Source: Chamaecyparis obtusa (taxonomy: Eukaryota > Streptophyta > Pinopsida > Cupressales > Cupressaceae). From it: a stretch of DNA of 64,000 nucleotides. Shown here piece by piece: positions 36,861 to 48,183 of the stretch. The stretch lies in contig BSBK01009275.1 in NCBI GenBank assembly GCA_027943335.1, forward strand, positions 124,001-188,000, written 5' to 3'. A program made the position numbers and the translations under genes. The notes under the pieces are model-generated. The model was not told where the DNA came from. It ran no database searches and was given only the letters and a program-made list of their open reading frames with translations. The first letter of the stretch is position 1, and each line of letters opens with the position of its first letter.

Positions 36861-38965
36861 TACAAGCCATTGTGAATAATATAAAAAATTATATTTAAAA
36901 AATGCACAATGGTAGATAAATCATAATACTCACTCAAATTTGTGTATAATAACTTACTGATAACAAAATCAAGTATAAGTTGATCATTGAGATAAGAACA
37001 ACTAATTGTATTACAATATTCCATTATATAGAGGTTTCTCACATATTAATATAATTAATTAGTGAAATATTGATGCACATTTATAAAGGACCTAGAGATC
37101 ACATCTATATTTTTATTCTTAAACAAGGGTACTATTTTAATAGAGTTCAAAGAATAGACTTATCATCTAATACATAAAGGGATTTGCTAATTAAAATAAA
37201 ATTTATTTTTTCATAATAGATTGATAATTTTATTTTTATCTTCTTGTGAGACTACACAAAATTGTAGTTCTTCTCATGCATATGGAAGGAAATTTCAATG
37301 TCAATGTTCTCCCCAATAATTTCAACCACCAATGCATCTGAATCCAAACATCTTTTCTTCTTCCAACTTTAAGTGCATTCTATTCTACAGTGATCCATCA
37401 TGGGGTGCTTCTAGCTCCTCCAAGCCCTTTTAAATAGTTAGATTTGATTTCATGCACATCAATTTTTTTCTCTTTTGTGATCTTCTTGTAACTTCAAATT
37501 CTACAACTGTACTTTTGTCTTTAAAGATAGTAATCATTTTATATTAGCAACTATAAATATTTATAACTAAGATCTCCTCTTTTTTTGGATAATTTTTTTT
37601 ATAATTAATAATGAGGTTATATGAAAAAATTGAATTCCTCTTATTGGATTATGTGTCTCATTGTCTTCAATATCTGCCTATGAATATTGACTTCAAATTT
37701 TCTATAAGTATCTTTAAACCTTTCTGTAAATTTATTCCTTTTGGTGTCTTCAATCTCCCTTGTTTGAGAGCCAACTTCACTATTTTGGAGGTGGCATTTG
37801 CATTGATATCAAGATTTTATTTTCCCTTCCAACTTCAATATCTTCACCACTTTTTGGAGGTAGCTTGTACATTGATAGTATGGATGTCTTCATCTTTTTA
37901 ACATTGATGGCTTCACCTCTTTTAAGATGACATCTACTTTGAGGGTAGGTTTAACTTCATAATCTTTGAAAACTCTTTTCACGTTCAAATTATGTGGCTT
38001 CCCTTAATGAATTGGATATTTATTCACAGTTGATTGATATTCCTTAATTACAACCTCTTTAGCTCCTTAATTGCAATCCCTTTATCTGTAGTGGTCTCCT
38101 CTATGTTAGCTTCTGACCAATCTTGGCTAGTTTGATTTCTTCTTTTCATATTAGTTTTTCTACCACAACCTACAAACAAAAATAATGATCTTTTTCTTGT
38201 AATATCTTAACAATTCCAATAAAATTAGTGATCTTCCCCACTTTCATGATTTAACCCACCAAATTGAAAAAAATGGATTTGATACTAATAGTACAATTTA
38301 AAAAACTCACATATAATATGAATAATATAGAAAACCATAGTAAAATTTCCCAAACATAGATACATCTTTCTATTCACTTAAACTTTAATACAATAGCTTG
38401 TTGATCACAAAATCAATGATCATTTGATCGTAAAGTTTGGAGATAGTAATTGTATTACTATAGCCTCATTATATAGAGATTTTTTACACATTTAGATAAT
38501 GAATGAAATGAATTATCTCATGCACATTCATGCCAAAAATTATTGATCATAAATCTATTTTATCCTTAAACAAGACTATTTTTCTCATGCAACAACTGAA
38601 CCCCTCATGCAATAACTAAATTAGCTTTTTTTTTTTATATTCAATATTTGTGCTAATTTAATTTGGTATCAATATCTTTCTCTTCATTCAATAGCCTTTT
38701 AATGAAGGGATACACCCTTTTGGAGGTGATTTTAAACTTGGTATTTAATGCCAGATATCTTTGACTTAAATCTCTTTAGTTAAGATTGAGTTTACCTTGT
38801 TTAGGAGGTTTAGAAGGTGGCATCTACATTAAAAATGGGTTCAGCATCATTGGCCTAAAAAATTCTTCGCACATTCAACTTGGGTGGCTTCCCTTATCCA
38901 AATTGGAGATTCTTCAAACTTCAATTGGTTCTTTAGCCTTTTTTTTTTTTCTAACATCTTTCACA
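36860..38965 (+). repeat. Diverged direct repeat pair
   Basis: Two old copies of the same sequence: about 36870-37130 resembles 38310-38580 (shared order of GAATAATATA, CAAAATCAA, ATTGTATTAC, TATATAGAG, CATGCACATT-like words and CTTAAACAAG). 37780-38020 resembles 38800-38930 (GGTGGCAT, then ACATTCAA-like and GGCTTCCCTTA). In the first copy a motif of about 70-80 bases (GGAGGTGGCATTTGCATTGAT) recurs two to three times. The strong divergence suggests an ancient dispersed element. No protein was recognised. Confidence 0.5.
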
Positions 38966-39349
38966 CATTGAATAAGTATTACAAAAAATAAAAAATAAAA
39001 TAGAAGCAAGAATAAAATTTCATTATGGATAGTTTAGACCAAATTAGTATATAATATATAAATAAGAATATATTGAGTTATGACTAAGAAAGTATATTTG
39101 TAAGTTTTTTATTAAAGGTAAATTAGTCTTACAAGGACCAAAAACCCAAATATCAAAGTAACAAAAGGATAAAAAAGGAACAATCTATAACCAACCAGAC
39201 CATAGATGCTAACCAAACGATGGAGAAAAGAAATAAAACAGGGGATCCTAGCCCTAACTAGCTACAGATAGTTAACTAACTCAACAATTTTAAGTGATAT
39301 CTTCATTAATACTCATGATTTTGTAAACAATACTGTCCACTATAGTTAA

Positions 39350-40130
39350 TCCTTATCCTTGATCCTAATTCTAGTCATAGGTCCTAATAGAGTGTCTTTA
39401 TCTGATTTACCAGTAGCAATAACTTCTTCCACACTAGAACTAGAATCCTTATAATTCCCATTATAGTAGATTTGACACTAAAATAGGGAGAGGAAAGTGC
39501 ATTATTATATAAAGAATGCAAACCCTCTACCTATTCATTTAATTTCATTAGTCCATTGGAAGAATTATCCATTATTGTCTTTTCCACCATGACCACAACT
39601 TTCACCCTATATTATAGAATGTTAAGAGTATCGCCCATATTTTTAATGTGTTCCTCATGATCTTCTTTAAGATTTATAATGCCTTGAGAGAAATTTTGAG
39701 TACTGATCATGATGTTATCCAACTTAGGGCTTGTAGGGGAGGGTTTTTCCTTTAAGGTATTAACTTCTTCTATAATCTAAGAAAAAACGCATTTACTATC
39801 CATCAAATTCTTTAATAATCTACCAATATTTGGATTTGAAAACATAGAAGACCCCTTCTCTAATGGGGTATCCTTCCCCATGTTAGTTGGAATCTCCACA
39901 TGGATACCCATATCTTCCACCTTAGGTGTACTCTGAGGAGGATTCACAAGGGAAACATGGACATAATCCTACATTTGTTTCTATTTTTAACCCTGGGTCA
40001 ATTTCCTTGTTTCCTCAAGGGGAAGGTACCTAGAAGGGCCTCTTTTATCCTTCATTTTTGTAGCCAACACTTTAGATTCACCTTTACCCTTTATAATAGA
40101 ACTAGGATCCAAAGAATCTAGCACTTTTTA
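39350..40130 (-). pseudogene. Degenerate minus-strand ORF, unrecognised
   Basis: A minus-strand frame that stays open for long stretches with a few TAG/TGA stops. It reads as a hydrophilic protein: VEDMGIHVEIPTNMGKDTPL, LEKGSSMFSNPNIGRLLKNL, KEKPSPTSPKLDNIMI, LKEDHEEHIKNMGDTLNIL. It resembles the charged linker of a retroelement gag or LINE ORF1, but no diagnostic motif is visible. Confidence 0.35.
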
Positions 40131-40198
40131 CCAGAAGGTAAATAATATGACCCTTCATCATAAAAAAATGACTACCCTTTTATGGCTTGAGGAATTAG

Positions 40199-40584
40199 TG
40201 TTGGAGTAAATAGTCCTATTGTTTACTCTATAATTAAGTTTACTTAGGTCAACACATATATTAGGTAGATGGATATCACTGAGTCCTATTTGGACTCTAA
40301 CTCATCTAAGAGGATATTGGAGAGTTTTATCAGAGATCTACTTCCTCCAGGTTGAGACACTTGTCTCAACCTTGTTCACTCTACCTATCTGCTCTTGCCT
40401 GTTTAAGCAGAGCCTCTATACCTTTGTAAACATATCACATCTCAATACCTCAATATCTCATTAGCTCATTTCAATATAGCTTCTTGTGTTAATTCTATTT
40501 CAATATAGCTTCTTGTGTTAATTCTCTCTATTCTGCAGGATGTCTGTAGACTGGCTCCTGATTATAGGATGACCTATCCTAACA
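40199..40584 (+). repeat. Copia-type LTR (386 bp)
   Basis: Begins TGTTGGAGTAAATAG and ends CCTATCCTAACA, directly followed by a perfect-looking initiator-Met tRNA primer site. It contains a small tandem duplication of CAATATAGCTTCTTGTGTTA at about 40471-40525. No partner LTR occurs in the window. Confidence 0.75.
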
Positions 40585-40600
40585 TGGTATCAGAGCAAAT
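40585..40600 (+). promoter_or_regulatory. Primer-binding site (tRNA-iMet type)
   Basis: TGGTATCAGAGC immediately after the LTR terminus, the standard plant copia primer site. Confidence 0.85.
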
Positions 40601-40623
40601 AGTCTTACAGCTCTTTCTAGTTT

Positions 40624-40955
40624 AGAGAGTTTTCATTATCTTCTTGAGTATGTTCATTATTTCTTGAGGTCCCTGGTTTCTCTTTTAGTAAACCAGACTA
40701 TTTGTAGATCTATGGAAACTTTAAGATCTGCAGAAGCTTTGCCAAATGTTGTTTATTTCCGTTGGCCTGAAAGAGAAGAGAAGTAACTGGAGAGAGTTTT
40801 CATTATCTTCTTTAGTATGTTCATTATTTCTTGAGGTCCCTGGTTTCTCTTTTTGTAAACCAGACTATTTGTAGATCTATGGAAACTTTAAGATCTGCAG
40901 AAGCTTTGCCAAATCTTGTTTATTTTCGTTGGCCTGAAAGAGAAGAGAAGTAACT
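40624..40955 (+). repeat. 167-bp tandem duplication after the copia leader
   Basis: Copies 40624-40790 and 40791-40955 differ at only a few bases. Each encodes the start of a copia gag (METLRSAEALPN, then VYFRWPEREEK and TAA), so the gag start is present twice and each copy is terminated. Confidence 0.9.
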
Positions 40956-41670
40956 ACAAATTACTGAGATTTGGCGTGGATGCAATTCGTGCCATCGCCG
41001 AGGTTGCTGTTGTGGAAGCCAAGAACGTTGGAGCAGTTCCCGCAGCCCTGGAGAGCAGATCCAGAGGCATCGTTGCTGTGAGAGGCTTCTTTGGCCTGCG
41101 TGTGGTTTTTTTTCTTTGATGCCATTTTGAAGCTTCTTGGGTTTGGGAACCTCACGGCCCCTCAGATTTTTTTTTCTCTTCAAGTTCTGAACTTCAGAGC
41201 TTTTTTCAGTAGTCACGATTGGGGGTTTCTTCTTCAATGCGATTTAGAAGAGTGGAATGCCTTCTATTGGAGTACGAATCTAATCAGCCAAGTACTGGAG
41301 AAAAATGTGTTTTCCTCAAGATGTCAGGCATCGCTGCTTAGGATGGGTTACACCAATGCTAAAGGCTGCAGACGGGCTTGCTGTTACAGAGTCTGCATGT
41401 CCATCACCGTGCTCCACTTCATCACGCTCAAAATCTGCGTGAAGTAGAAGCAGCCGTGCTGAGATCGGTGAACACAGACAGGGTGAATGAACCCCCCCGT
41501 GCTTTAGTATAGTAGGGCAGTTTGACTGACGATCTGACCCAGCTGGCGAGAAATCCCAGTCCGCTTTTCATTGGCCTGCCTGCAGAGGAAGGAGGCAATA
41601 CTTTGTTCGGTTCTTCTCCACAAGGGGCGGACATTTTTTGGGCCAAGAGCCATCGCGAGTTGTTGTTCCC

Positions 41671-41745
41671 CTAAATCTGACTGTGGGAAATGTCTTACCT
41701 CTGAGATCTATTCCCGAGGGCGCTGTGGTTTGCAATGTGGAGCAG
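41671..41745 (+). pseudogene. Ribosomal protein L8 (uL2) fragment
   Basis: Plus-strand frame reading LNLTVGNVLPLRSIPEGAVV followed by CNVEQ. The segment GNVLPLRSIPEGAVVCNVE is the highly conserved central part of eukaryotic 60S ribosomal protein L8. Sequence before and after does not continue the protein, so only about 25 codons survive. Confidence 0.7.
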
Positions 41746-42279
41746 CTCTTAGTGAGCCGATTGGCGCACTTAATTGCCAGTGGCCCACACTTGTTTTTGC
41801 TGTAGTGGTTGCCTCCAATTGCGCGTGCATTCCTTGCTAGCAAATCTTGTTTTTTGGCTGGCAAATAGTGTTGTCTTTATCAACATACGCACTGAGGACT
41901 GTGGATGGGTTGCTGATCTTTATCAGCATGTACACTAAATTTATGGACTGTGCATGTGTAGCTGGTCATTTTCTCTTGGCGGATGCTCATTGGAACAGCT
42001 GGTCGTGTTCAATGCTGATACGTTTATCAGTCCAGATTTGTTGTTAGTAGCACGCCTGCTGATACGTTTGGGTACATCCATGGCCCCTTTTCGAAGTCTC
42101 TATTCACGACAAGCTTGCCTTTGTCCTTCTCGGGCTTAGTAAGCCGTTTCAAAACAATGGCGTCAATGACCGGACCACAAGTAAGTATCTGGAGCGTAAG
42201 CTGTCCACTGTGAAATCGGCGTTCAAAGGCTGTCTTAAACCAAAGCAAGAGGTGCCTTATTGTTTTATGACCAGTCTCA

Positions 42280-42423
42280 ACTTTTAAGGGACTCGTGAGT
42301 GTTTTGAGCAAGCTGGGGCTTGACTCGAAGGACCTTGTGGCGCTCTCAGGAGGACACACCATTGGGATTGGGCATTGCACGTCTTGGGAGCCGGCGCTGT
42401 CACAACTGTTGGCGGATAGTTGA
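42280..42423 (+). pseudogene. Class III peroxidase fragment (proximal-His region)
   Basis: 47 codons then TGA: TFKGLVSVLSKLGLDSKDLV followed by ALSGGHTIGIGHCTSW. This is the heme-proximal histidine motif (LSGGHTIG) with the preceding helix (GLDSKDLVALSG) and the following Cys of secreted plant peroxidases. The rest of the enzyme is not found in frame nearby. The piece is uninterrupted, which could indicate a cDNA origin if an intron normally lies here. Confidence 0.75.
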
Positions 42424-43430
42424 AGATTCAGTGCTTAAGGCTTGAATAATTGTTCGTGCATACTCCATCCAACCTATCAATGGCCAGAATGCCGCTGTGC
42501 CCATCAGCTCCACCACGCTGTTGAAAAATGGCAGTAGCATTGATATCAATGTCGTGCTCACAGACTTAAATATTGTCACATTTTTGAGTGGGAGGCGGTC
42601 TTATGGCATATCCTTTTTTTGTGTCCAATCCCTGCCGCAGTGGGATTTGAATGTGGGACGGCAGATCGTTAGCATTCATGCTATGAGCCGCTGCAAGCAT
42701 CGTGAGCAACTCTGTGATTGATCTGTGGAGGCCGACCTTTATTATGATTGGTCACCGTTTCTTTTCTGCTGGTGACTTTATTGAAGCTGGTGATTGCTTT
42801 ATGGAGGCGCGCTTTTTGCAATGAGACTGGTCCACACTTTCAATGCTGTGCGGACCGTCGGTGGCCTTTTTATGCTTGAGCCTTCAATGAAGGTTGTGGT
42901 GTGCATCACAATCTTTGGCGTACTTAATCTCTCTTGGACAACATGGATCTCTTTGGTAACGTGTACCTGTTCAAGAGGCCAAAATTGAGCACCTTCTACA
43001 CTGCAGCAACCGCCTCTCGGTGAATTGCATGTCTCTCCCTTTCACATCATTGGTCTGCATTGAGCTTGGCATCCGTGCATGTTCTTCTCTCTTGCTACTA
43101 GTAAAGAGCCATCAGTGCCCTTCTAGTCAAATGGAGCAACTGAGAGACTTACTTGTGCTTCACAAGTACATCATGTCTTGCAATGTTTTGCCTATGCCTT
43201 CAATGGCATGTTTTTCAATCTCTATTGTCCATTTTAAGTGGTCAATGACTGCAAAACCTTCAATGGTTATTGGTGGTTATGGGGGTTGGCGTGCAAAGCC
43301 ACCATTAAACCCAACCACCTCCTCAACTCATTTTGGGCCCTCTCCATTTGGGAGGGGTACCCTTTTCTGCACGATGAGTTGATGGTCCCATGGAGGACAA
43401 AACTCATGCCCTCAGGTAATTAAGAGGGGT

Positions 43431-44130
43431 GGCTCATTTTTTCACCTTTTGGTCCTAATAGGTGAGCATCGTCGCAAAGGTGATTTCATGCACTTCCTTA
43501 GTGCAATTTCTTTTCAAGTTTAATCTTGATGTTTTGTCCTTTAGATCACTTGAGCATCCTATGCAAGTACTATTGTAGACACATTAGATCCAATGTCCAT
43601 CCATGACTTTTGAGATTTTGCACACATGATGTGCTATAAAACTATTTGTACTTGCACTGAATTATAAAGTGCCATGGGGGGTTGTGTAGAGCCATTTTTT
43701 TGCCAATCACAGCTTTATCAAAGTGAGAGTTCCTCCACGACAACAGAAAAATCACTAATATTCTTGCCTCATGCAAGTGTGTAGTTTAACCACACACACC
43801 CTTTTCTACGTTGTAGATACTTTTGGTCCCTTCTGCATAGCATGGTGACACATCATTCAAGTGCATCTATCAAGCCTCACCCAAGTTAGCATTATGGGGG
43901 GCTCATCCTACTGTTTGTGTTCATGTTAATTCTTCCTTGGTTTTGCTTGAAGTGCACTGAGACACTCTTGTATTCCTTTTTAGTGGAAGTTCCTTGGTTT
44001 CACTTGAAGTGTTCTAAAGCACTCTTGGATTCCTTTAAGACTATTGCACGTACATTTAAAACAAAGTTGAGAAGTGATAATGGTATCACTCAAACAACAT
44101 ATTTGGGTTAGGGTTTCTTTTAATAAGTAC
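43431..44130. other. Spacer with a 57-bp tandem duplication
   Basis: No gene seen. Copies at 43933-43989 and 43990-44046 share TTCCTTGGTTT, CTTGAAGTG and CACTCTTG, with about 80% identity by eye. Confidence 0.6.
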
Positions 44131-44149
44131 TTCACAAGCATATTCCATA

Positions 44150-44900
44150 ATCAAAAGGCTGAGGTCTTCGTACATAATAGAGGATGAAGGTTTTTCCTAT
44201 GAGCCCATAAAACATGATTCATGGAGGCTAAAAGATAATATGGAATGGAAGTACATTTTCTATATCAGAAATGGTTCAAAATAACAAAGCGATAGATAGA
44301 GAGCCTACTAAACTTACATTCAAGAGTCAAATATCTTATATTCACTTTTACCACATCTACCCAAGGGAATTCGAGAGAAGCCCTATCATGACCTCCCTTT
44401 GAATTATTGAAAACTTGTCTCTCTTGCCTAGTCATTCACACTCTTCTTATCGAGCTGTAAAATTTTATTCCATCAATCAGAGTATTTGAAACCTTTTCAA
44501 TCAAATCCTCATTTATTTCTAACTTGAACCCATAAACCTTTAAAATATCTTCTTCTCATCCATAAAGAAAGGTGTCAAATACTTGCATATCTGCCCCATG
44601 CAACTTCTCCATATAAGGAGTTAGGCCTCTGATTGAAAGATTTGACCAAACAAATTCAACCTTCTTTAATTTTTCATATACAACTGACTCCAACCTATTT
44701 TTATCACTCCTGATCCTGTCTGCATATAAATTTTCCCCTCTCTGATAGAAAGGGAAAACAAGATAAAACCCCAAGCTAAAATTCACCATTAATAAAGCCC
44801 ATTTCATCATTAAAGAAGTCCTAAATTGGAAATGAATTTGTATGTATGGTTCCACCAAAAATAAGGCAAAGATAATAAAATCAATTCTTGGAATCAATGC
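44150..44900 (-). pseudogene. Unrecognised degenerate ORF, about 250 codons
   Basis: A single minus-strand frame, interrupted by two or more TGA codons where tryptophan (TGG) would fit (FLYG*EED near 44556; IRRV*MTRQ near 44440). Visible text: LRPFYQRGENL-like start, ESVVYEKLKKVEFVWSNL, LTPYMEKLHGADMQVFDTFL, ILKVYGFKLEINEDLIEKVS, then TRQERQVFNNSKGGHDRASL and FPWVDVVKVNIRYLTLE. Consistent reading across 700 bases shows a former protein, probably from a mobile element because it sits among LINE and copia copies. I cannot name the family. Confidence 0.45.
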
Positions 44901-44954
44901 ATTTAATAAAATTTGTATCTCATTTGGGATATGATTATTATTATACTAAAAAAA

Positions 44955-46303
44955 TAAATAATTAAACACAACGCCTAAATTGGCCAATATATTAGCTACA
45001 CAATTTTATTCCTAGCAAACATGGGTAATTTTATGAGCTTGTAATTGATTGAGCATTTATTTACAATCTTCATGAGAAAATCTATATACAACAAACAATT
45101 TGTTATTCCTCTTGAAAAATTAATTATGTTTAGTGAGTCACTTTCAACTGACACTCTATCTATCCCACATTCATGGGTCATTTTAATATCAAATTAAGTT
45201 ACATATGCCTCAACATAGTGGTTTATCTATATTTTCAAAGCAAGGGCTACCACCAAGAAAAAATTATTATTATGGTAATGTGCCACTCCTTTACAACCAA
45301 TAGCTCTTGGATTTCCCTTTTCTTCCTTGTCAATTCTAATTTTGACCCTTCCTATTGGCAGATATGACCAAACAACACCTTCCCTTGAAGATTTTTTGCC
45401 TGATCAAAGGTATAGAAATATCTAATTGAATATTCCATCTTTGGGAAATATCTTTATCTTCCTAGATACAAATGGAAGGAGGAACACCAACCCTTAAGCT
45501 ATCATAGAACATTGAGAAATTATCTAGAATAGCTAACTAAGACTTATGCATAAATTTATCTAGAGAAAAAACCACATCTTTGAACACTCGATTGTTTCTT
45601 TTTTTTCATAAACCCCAAGAAATGTGAGGCATCATGAGGGATAAAATAAGAGATAAAGCTAGATTCAAAGTAGGGGATCTCCATTGAATCCAACAATCTA
45701 TAAAATAATTAGGAAAAATATAGGAAACTGGCCATAAGTTGAAGAATTAAGACCACACTTCTCTTGCAAAGGAGCAGTAAATAAAATATGGAAAGCATTT
45801 TCCTCATGCTCCATAGAAACAAAAAAAATTGTATGCAATGGATATACCATTTTAACACTGGTTATCAATAGTTAAAGTATTATTATCAACCTTTATCTAT
45901 AAAAATATATATTAATTTTTTGTATGACCCTTAGGTTCCTAAATAGGGCCCAAAGAGGGTGATGAAAAAGATCCTTAGAAATCATCTTGAAAGAAACAAC
46001 CACCAAAAAATTTCCATCTATAGAGGACTCCCAAATTAAGAAATTTATATTAGTAGATCTCAAAATATGCACTCAAGAAAGCATCAAAAAAAGATTGTGA
46101 AGAATCATATCTACCTCCGTCAAGTCACCTCAATAGTAGTTATGGATATAGTCTTCCACTCAACAACCAATCCTCCTAATACAAAAATACTTGAACACTA
46201 GCTAAGGGGAATGAGCAACATGATTTTAACCAATCCTCTAATTATGCCCAAAACTTATTCTTCTCCCATCTCCAAGGTAGCATCTCAACCATTTTTGAAT
46301 AAT
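44955..46303 (-). pseudogene. LINE 1, 3' part: zf-RVT region and RNase H (broken)
   Basis: Continuation, left of the copia insertion, of the minus-strand LINE at 51959-56150. Near 45580-45780 is the zinc-finger/C-terminal RT region: FAREVW, LWKKRNNRVFKDVVFSLDKF. Near 45150-45370 is the RNase H: GRVKIRIDKEEKGNPRAIGC, VESDSLNIINFSRG, and NCVANILANLGV near 44975. Stops and substitutions are numerous. An RNase H at the end of ORF2 is typical of plant L1-type LINEs. Confidence 0.8.
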
Positions 46304-46308
46304 ATCTT
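46304..46308. repeat. Target site duplication, left copy (ATCTT)
   Basis: ATCTT before the left LTR, matched exactly by 51954-51958 after the right LTR. Confidence 0.95.
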
Positions 46309-47158
46309 TGTTAGGAATAAGGTGTCTCAACCTTGGATAATTCCTATTCTTATTATTTGTTTTGTAAATGTATTTTTTGCAAATAATGTAATTAAGTGTG
46401 AGTGTACATGTCTAGTTGGCATGTTGATGTGTCACTCCACTTGATGTGTCGGCATCTTGTGTGTAAGGAGATCATGACTGAAATGGTCATGATGGATTCC
46501 TATGACACGTAAGAACTATTTAAGGAATGTGCTATGACAGGTGTAAGAGCATCTTATGACTTGGGCCTATTTGGGCGCCCAAGAAGAAGTGGTTGGTGTG
46601 TGTAAGAGAATATGCCAAAAATAGGTTGGTATGACAGATTCTCTTACACTTCTCTTGTGACCGCTATTTTTGGCGGATTCTATGACAAGCTGTCATAGTC
46701 TATTCTAGGGATGGACGCCTATTCTTGGGATTGCATGTAACAACTATGTACATGTGGCTTTGTGCATGGGTCTTGGTGGTTGAACGCCAAACTCCTTTTT
46801 TGAGTATTTGTTGGGTCCTGAGGAGTCTATATATATGATGCTGCTTCTATGGGAGAAATATAAGTTTTACTTGTCTCTCATCTCCTGAAAGAACTTGCAT
46901 TGCAAGTGTGTTGTAATCTTTGTGTTGAAGATAATACATTGTGCAGGTTTTGGAGTGCTGGGGTTTTTTACCGAAAGGTTTTCCCCAGGGTATATCATTG
47001 TGTCATTATCTATTTTTCTATATGCATGGTATGTGGTTGCAATAGCTTTGTTAAAGTAGTTAACGAATCTAAAATTGTAAGGATTTATAAGAATTTGCAC
47101 AATACACTCCAATAGAGATTAGCATAGGAAGCTGTTTCCGCACCTGAGTTTCCTTACA
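46309..47158 (+). repeat. Copia element 1, 5' LTR
   Basis: 850 bp, TGTTAGGAATAAGG to TTTCCTTACA. A TATATATA run near 46830 is a plausible promoter TATA for the element. The short ORFs in it, on both strands, recur in the 3' LTR and are not genes. Confidence 0.95.
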
Positions 47159-47277
47159 AGTGGTATCAGGGCTTGATCAACTTTTGATCCTAGTTGTTGG
47201 GTAGAGTTTTTTGAGCTGATCTCAAGTTTGAGTGGGAGTTTTTTGCAGAGCATTCTAAATCTTATTTGCAGATTGAG

Positions 47278-48183
47278 ATGGCAAGTTCATCATATGGAAG
47301 AATGGAGGTGGAGAAATTTAATGGCACTAATTTTGAGTTGTGGAAACTCAAGATGGAAGACATGTTGGAAGATCGTGATCTATGGGAAGCGACTTCAATT
47401 GCTACAAGACCAGCAACTATAGCTCAAGCAGATTGGGATATCAAAGACCGTAAAGCTAAGGGTCTCAGAAGACTCTGTTTAACCGATGCAGTTCTTTTGA
47501 ATGTTCTAGATGAGAAAACCGCAAATAGTTTGTGGGAAAGACTTGCGGCCATGTATCAGGCCAAATCTCTGGTGAACAAGTTGTTCCTAAGGAAGAAGTT
47601 GTACTCTCTGCAAATGGAGGAAGGTGGATCCTTAATGGATCATTTAAATGCATTTAATCTGCTGGCTGCACAATTGACATTTGCTGGTGTCAAGTTAGAG
47701 GAGGAGGATTGTTGCTACACACTTTTGTGTTCTTTACCGGATTCATGGGACCATCTTGTGATGGATCTCGGAAGCACTTTAGTCACCTTCAAAATGGATG
47801 ATGTGGTGTCTTCGCTGCTATCAGAGGAGATGTGGAGAAAGGCTTTCGTTTCAGAAAAAGAAGCCCTTGCTGTTCGTGGGAGATCCACTGAAAGAGGGAA
47901 GAAAAATGACAATAAGTCTGACAATAAGGGTAGATCCAAATCCTGGGGGAAGTCAAAGACTTCCAATAAGTCCAAGGCAAAATGTTGGAACTATGATAAA
48001 TCTGGGCACTTCCGTAAAGACTACAAAGAGCCGAAGAAGAAGAAGAAAGGTTCAGATTCAGCTTCAGAAAGATCTCAAGAAGATGGCGATGCATTCATCA
48101 CAGCTTTGGTAGCCCATGCATCTGATGATGTGTGGTTGGTTGACTCGGGTGCATCTTTTCACATGACCTCTCATCAAAACTAG
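47278..48183 (+). pseudogene. Copia element 1 gag and protease
   Basis: Starts MASSSYGRMEVEKFNGTNFE, the copia gag N-terminus that follows an ATG at 47278, 117 bases after the primer site. The capsid region contains LWERLAAMYQAKSLVNKLFL and SLPDSWDHLVMDL. The nucleocapsid knuckle reads CWNYDKSGHFRKDY instead of CxxC...H...C: two cysteines have become tyrosine (TGT to TAT). The protease site VWLVDSGASFHMT is intact at about 48130. The frame ends at TAG (48181), where copia proteases usually continue with tryptophan. Confidence 0.92.

Larger units (their letters stand above)
40960..43430. other. GC-rich mosaic with fragments of host genes
   Basis: Base composition rises sharply and short frames on both strands change every 100-200 bases. 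Two fragments are identifiable (a ribosomal protein L8-like piece and a peroxidase-like piece, listed separately). A third open piece at 41519-41674 reads SLTDDLTQLARNPSPLFIGL then PAEEGGNTLFGSSPQGADIF and is not recognised. At 42640-42720 the plus strand reads LPQWDLNVGRQIVSI, which loosely resembles another part of a peroxidase. No continuous gene, promoter or intron structure can be built. The region follows a copia LTR and leader, so transduction by a retroelement, or capture by a DNA transposon, are both possible. No terminal inverted repeats were found. Confidence 0.5.

Noticed and set aside
42027..42380. 117-codon minus-strand ORF over the peroxidase fragment
   Set aside because: It lies opposite a plus-strand frame that matches peroxidase closely; no family is recognised on the minus strand.
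41571..43423. Several plus-strand ORFs of 60-120 codons as genes
   Set aside because: They run in frames different from the recognisable L8 and peroxidase pieces and lack conserved domains.
46867..47115. Opposed ORFs near 46.9 kb and again near 51.7 kb as a duplicated gene
   Set aside because: They are parts of the two copia LTRs; the duplication is explained by the element.
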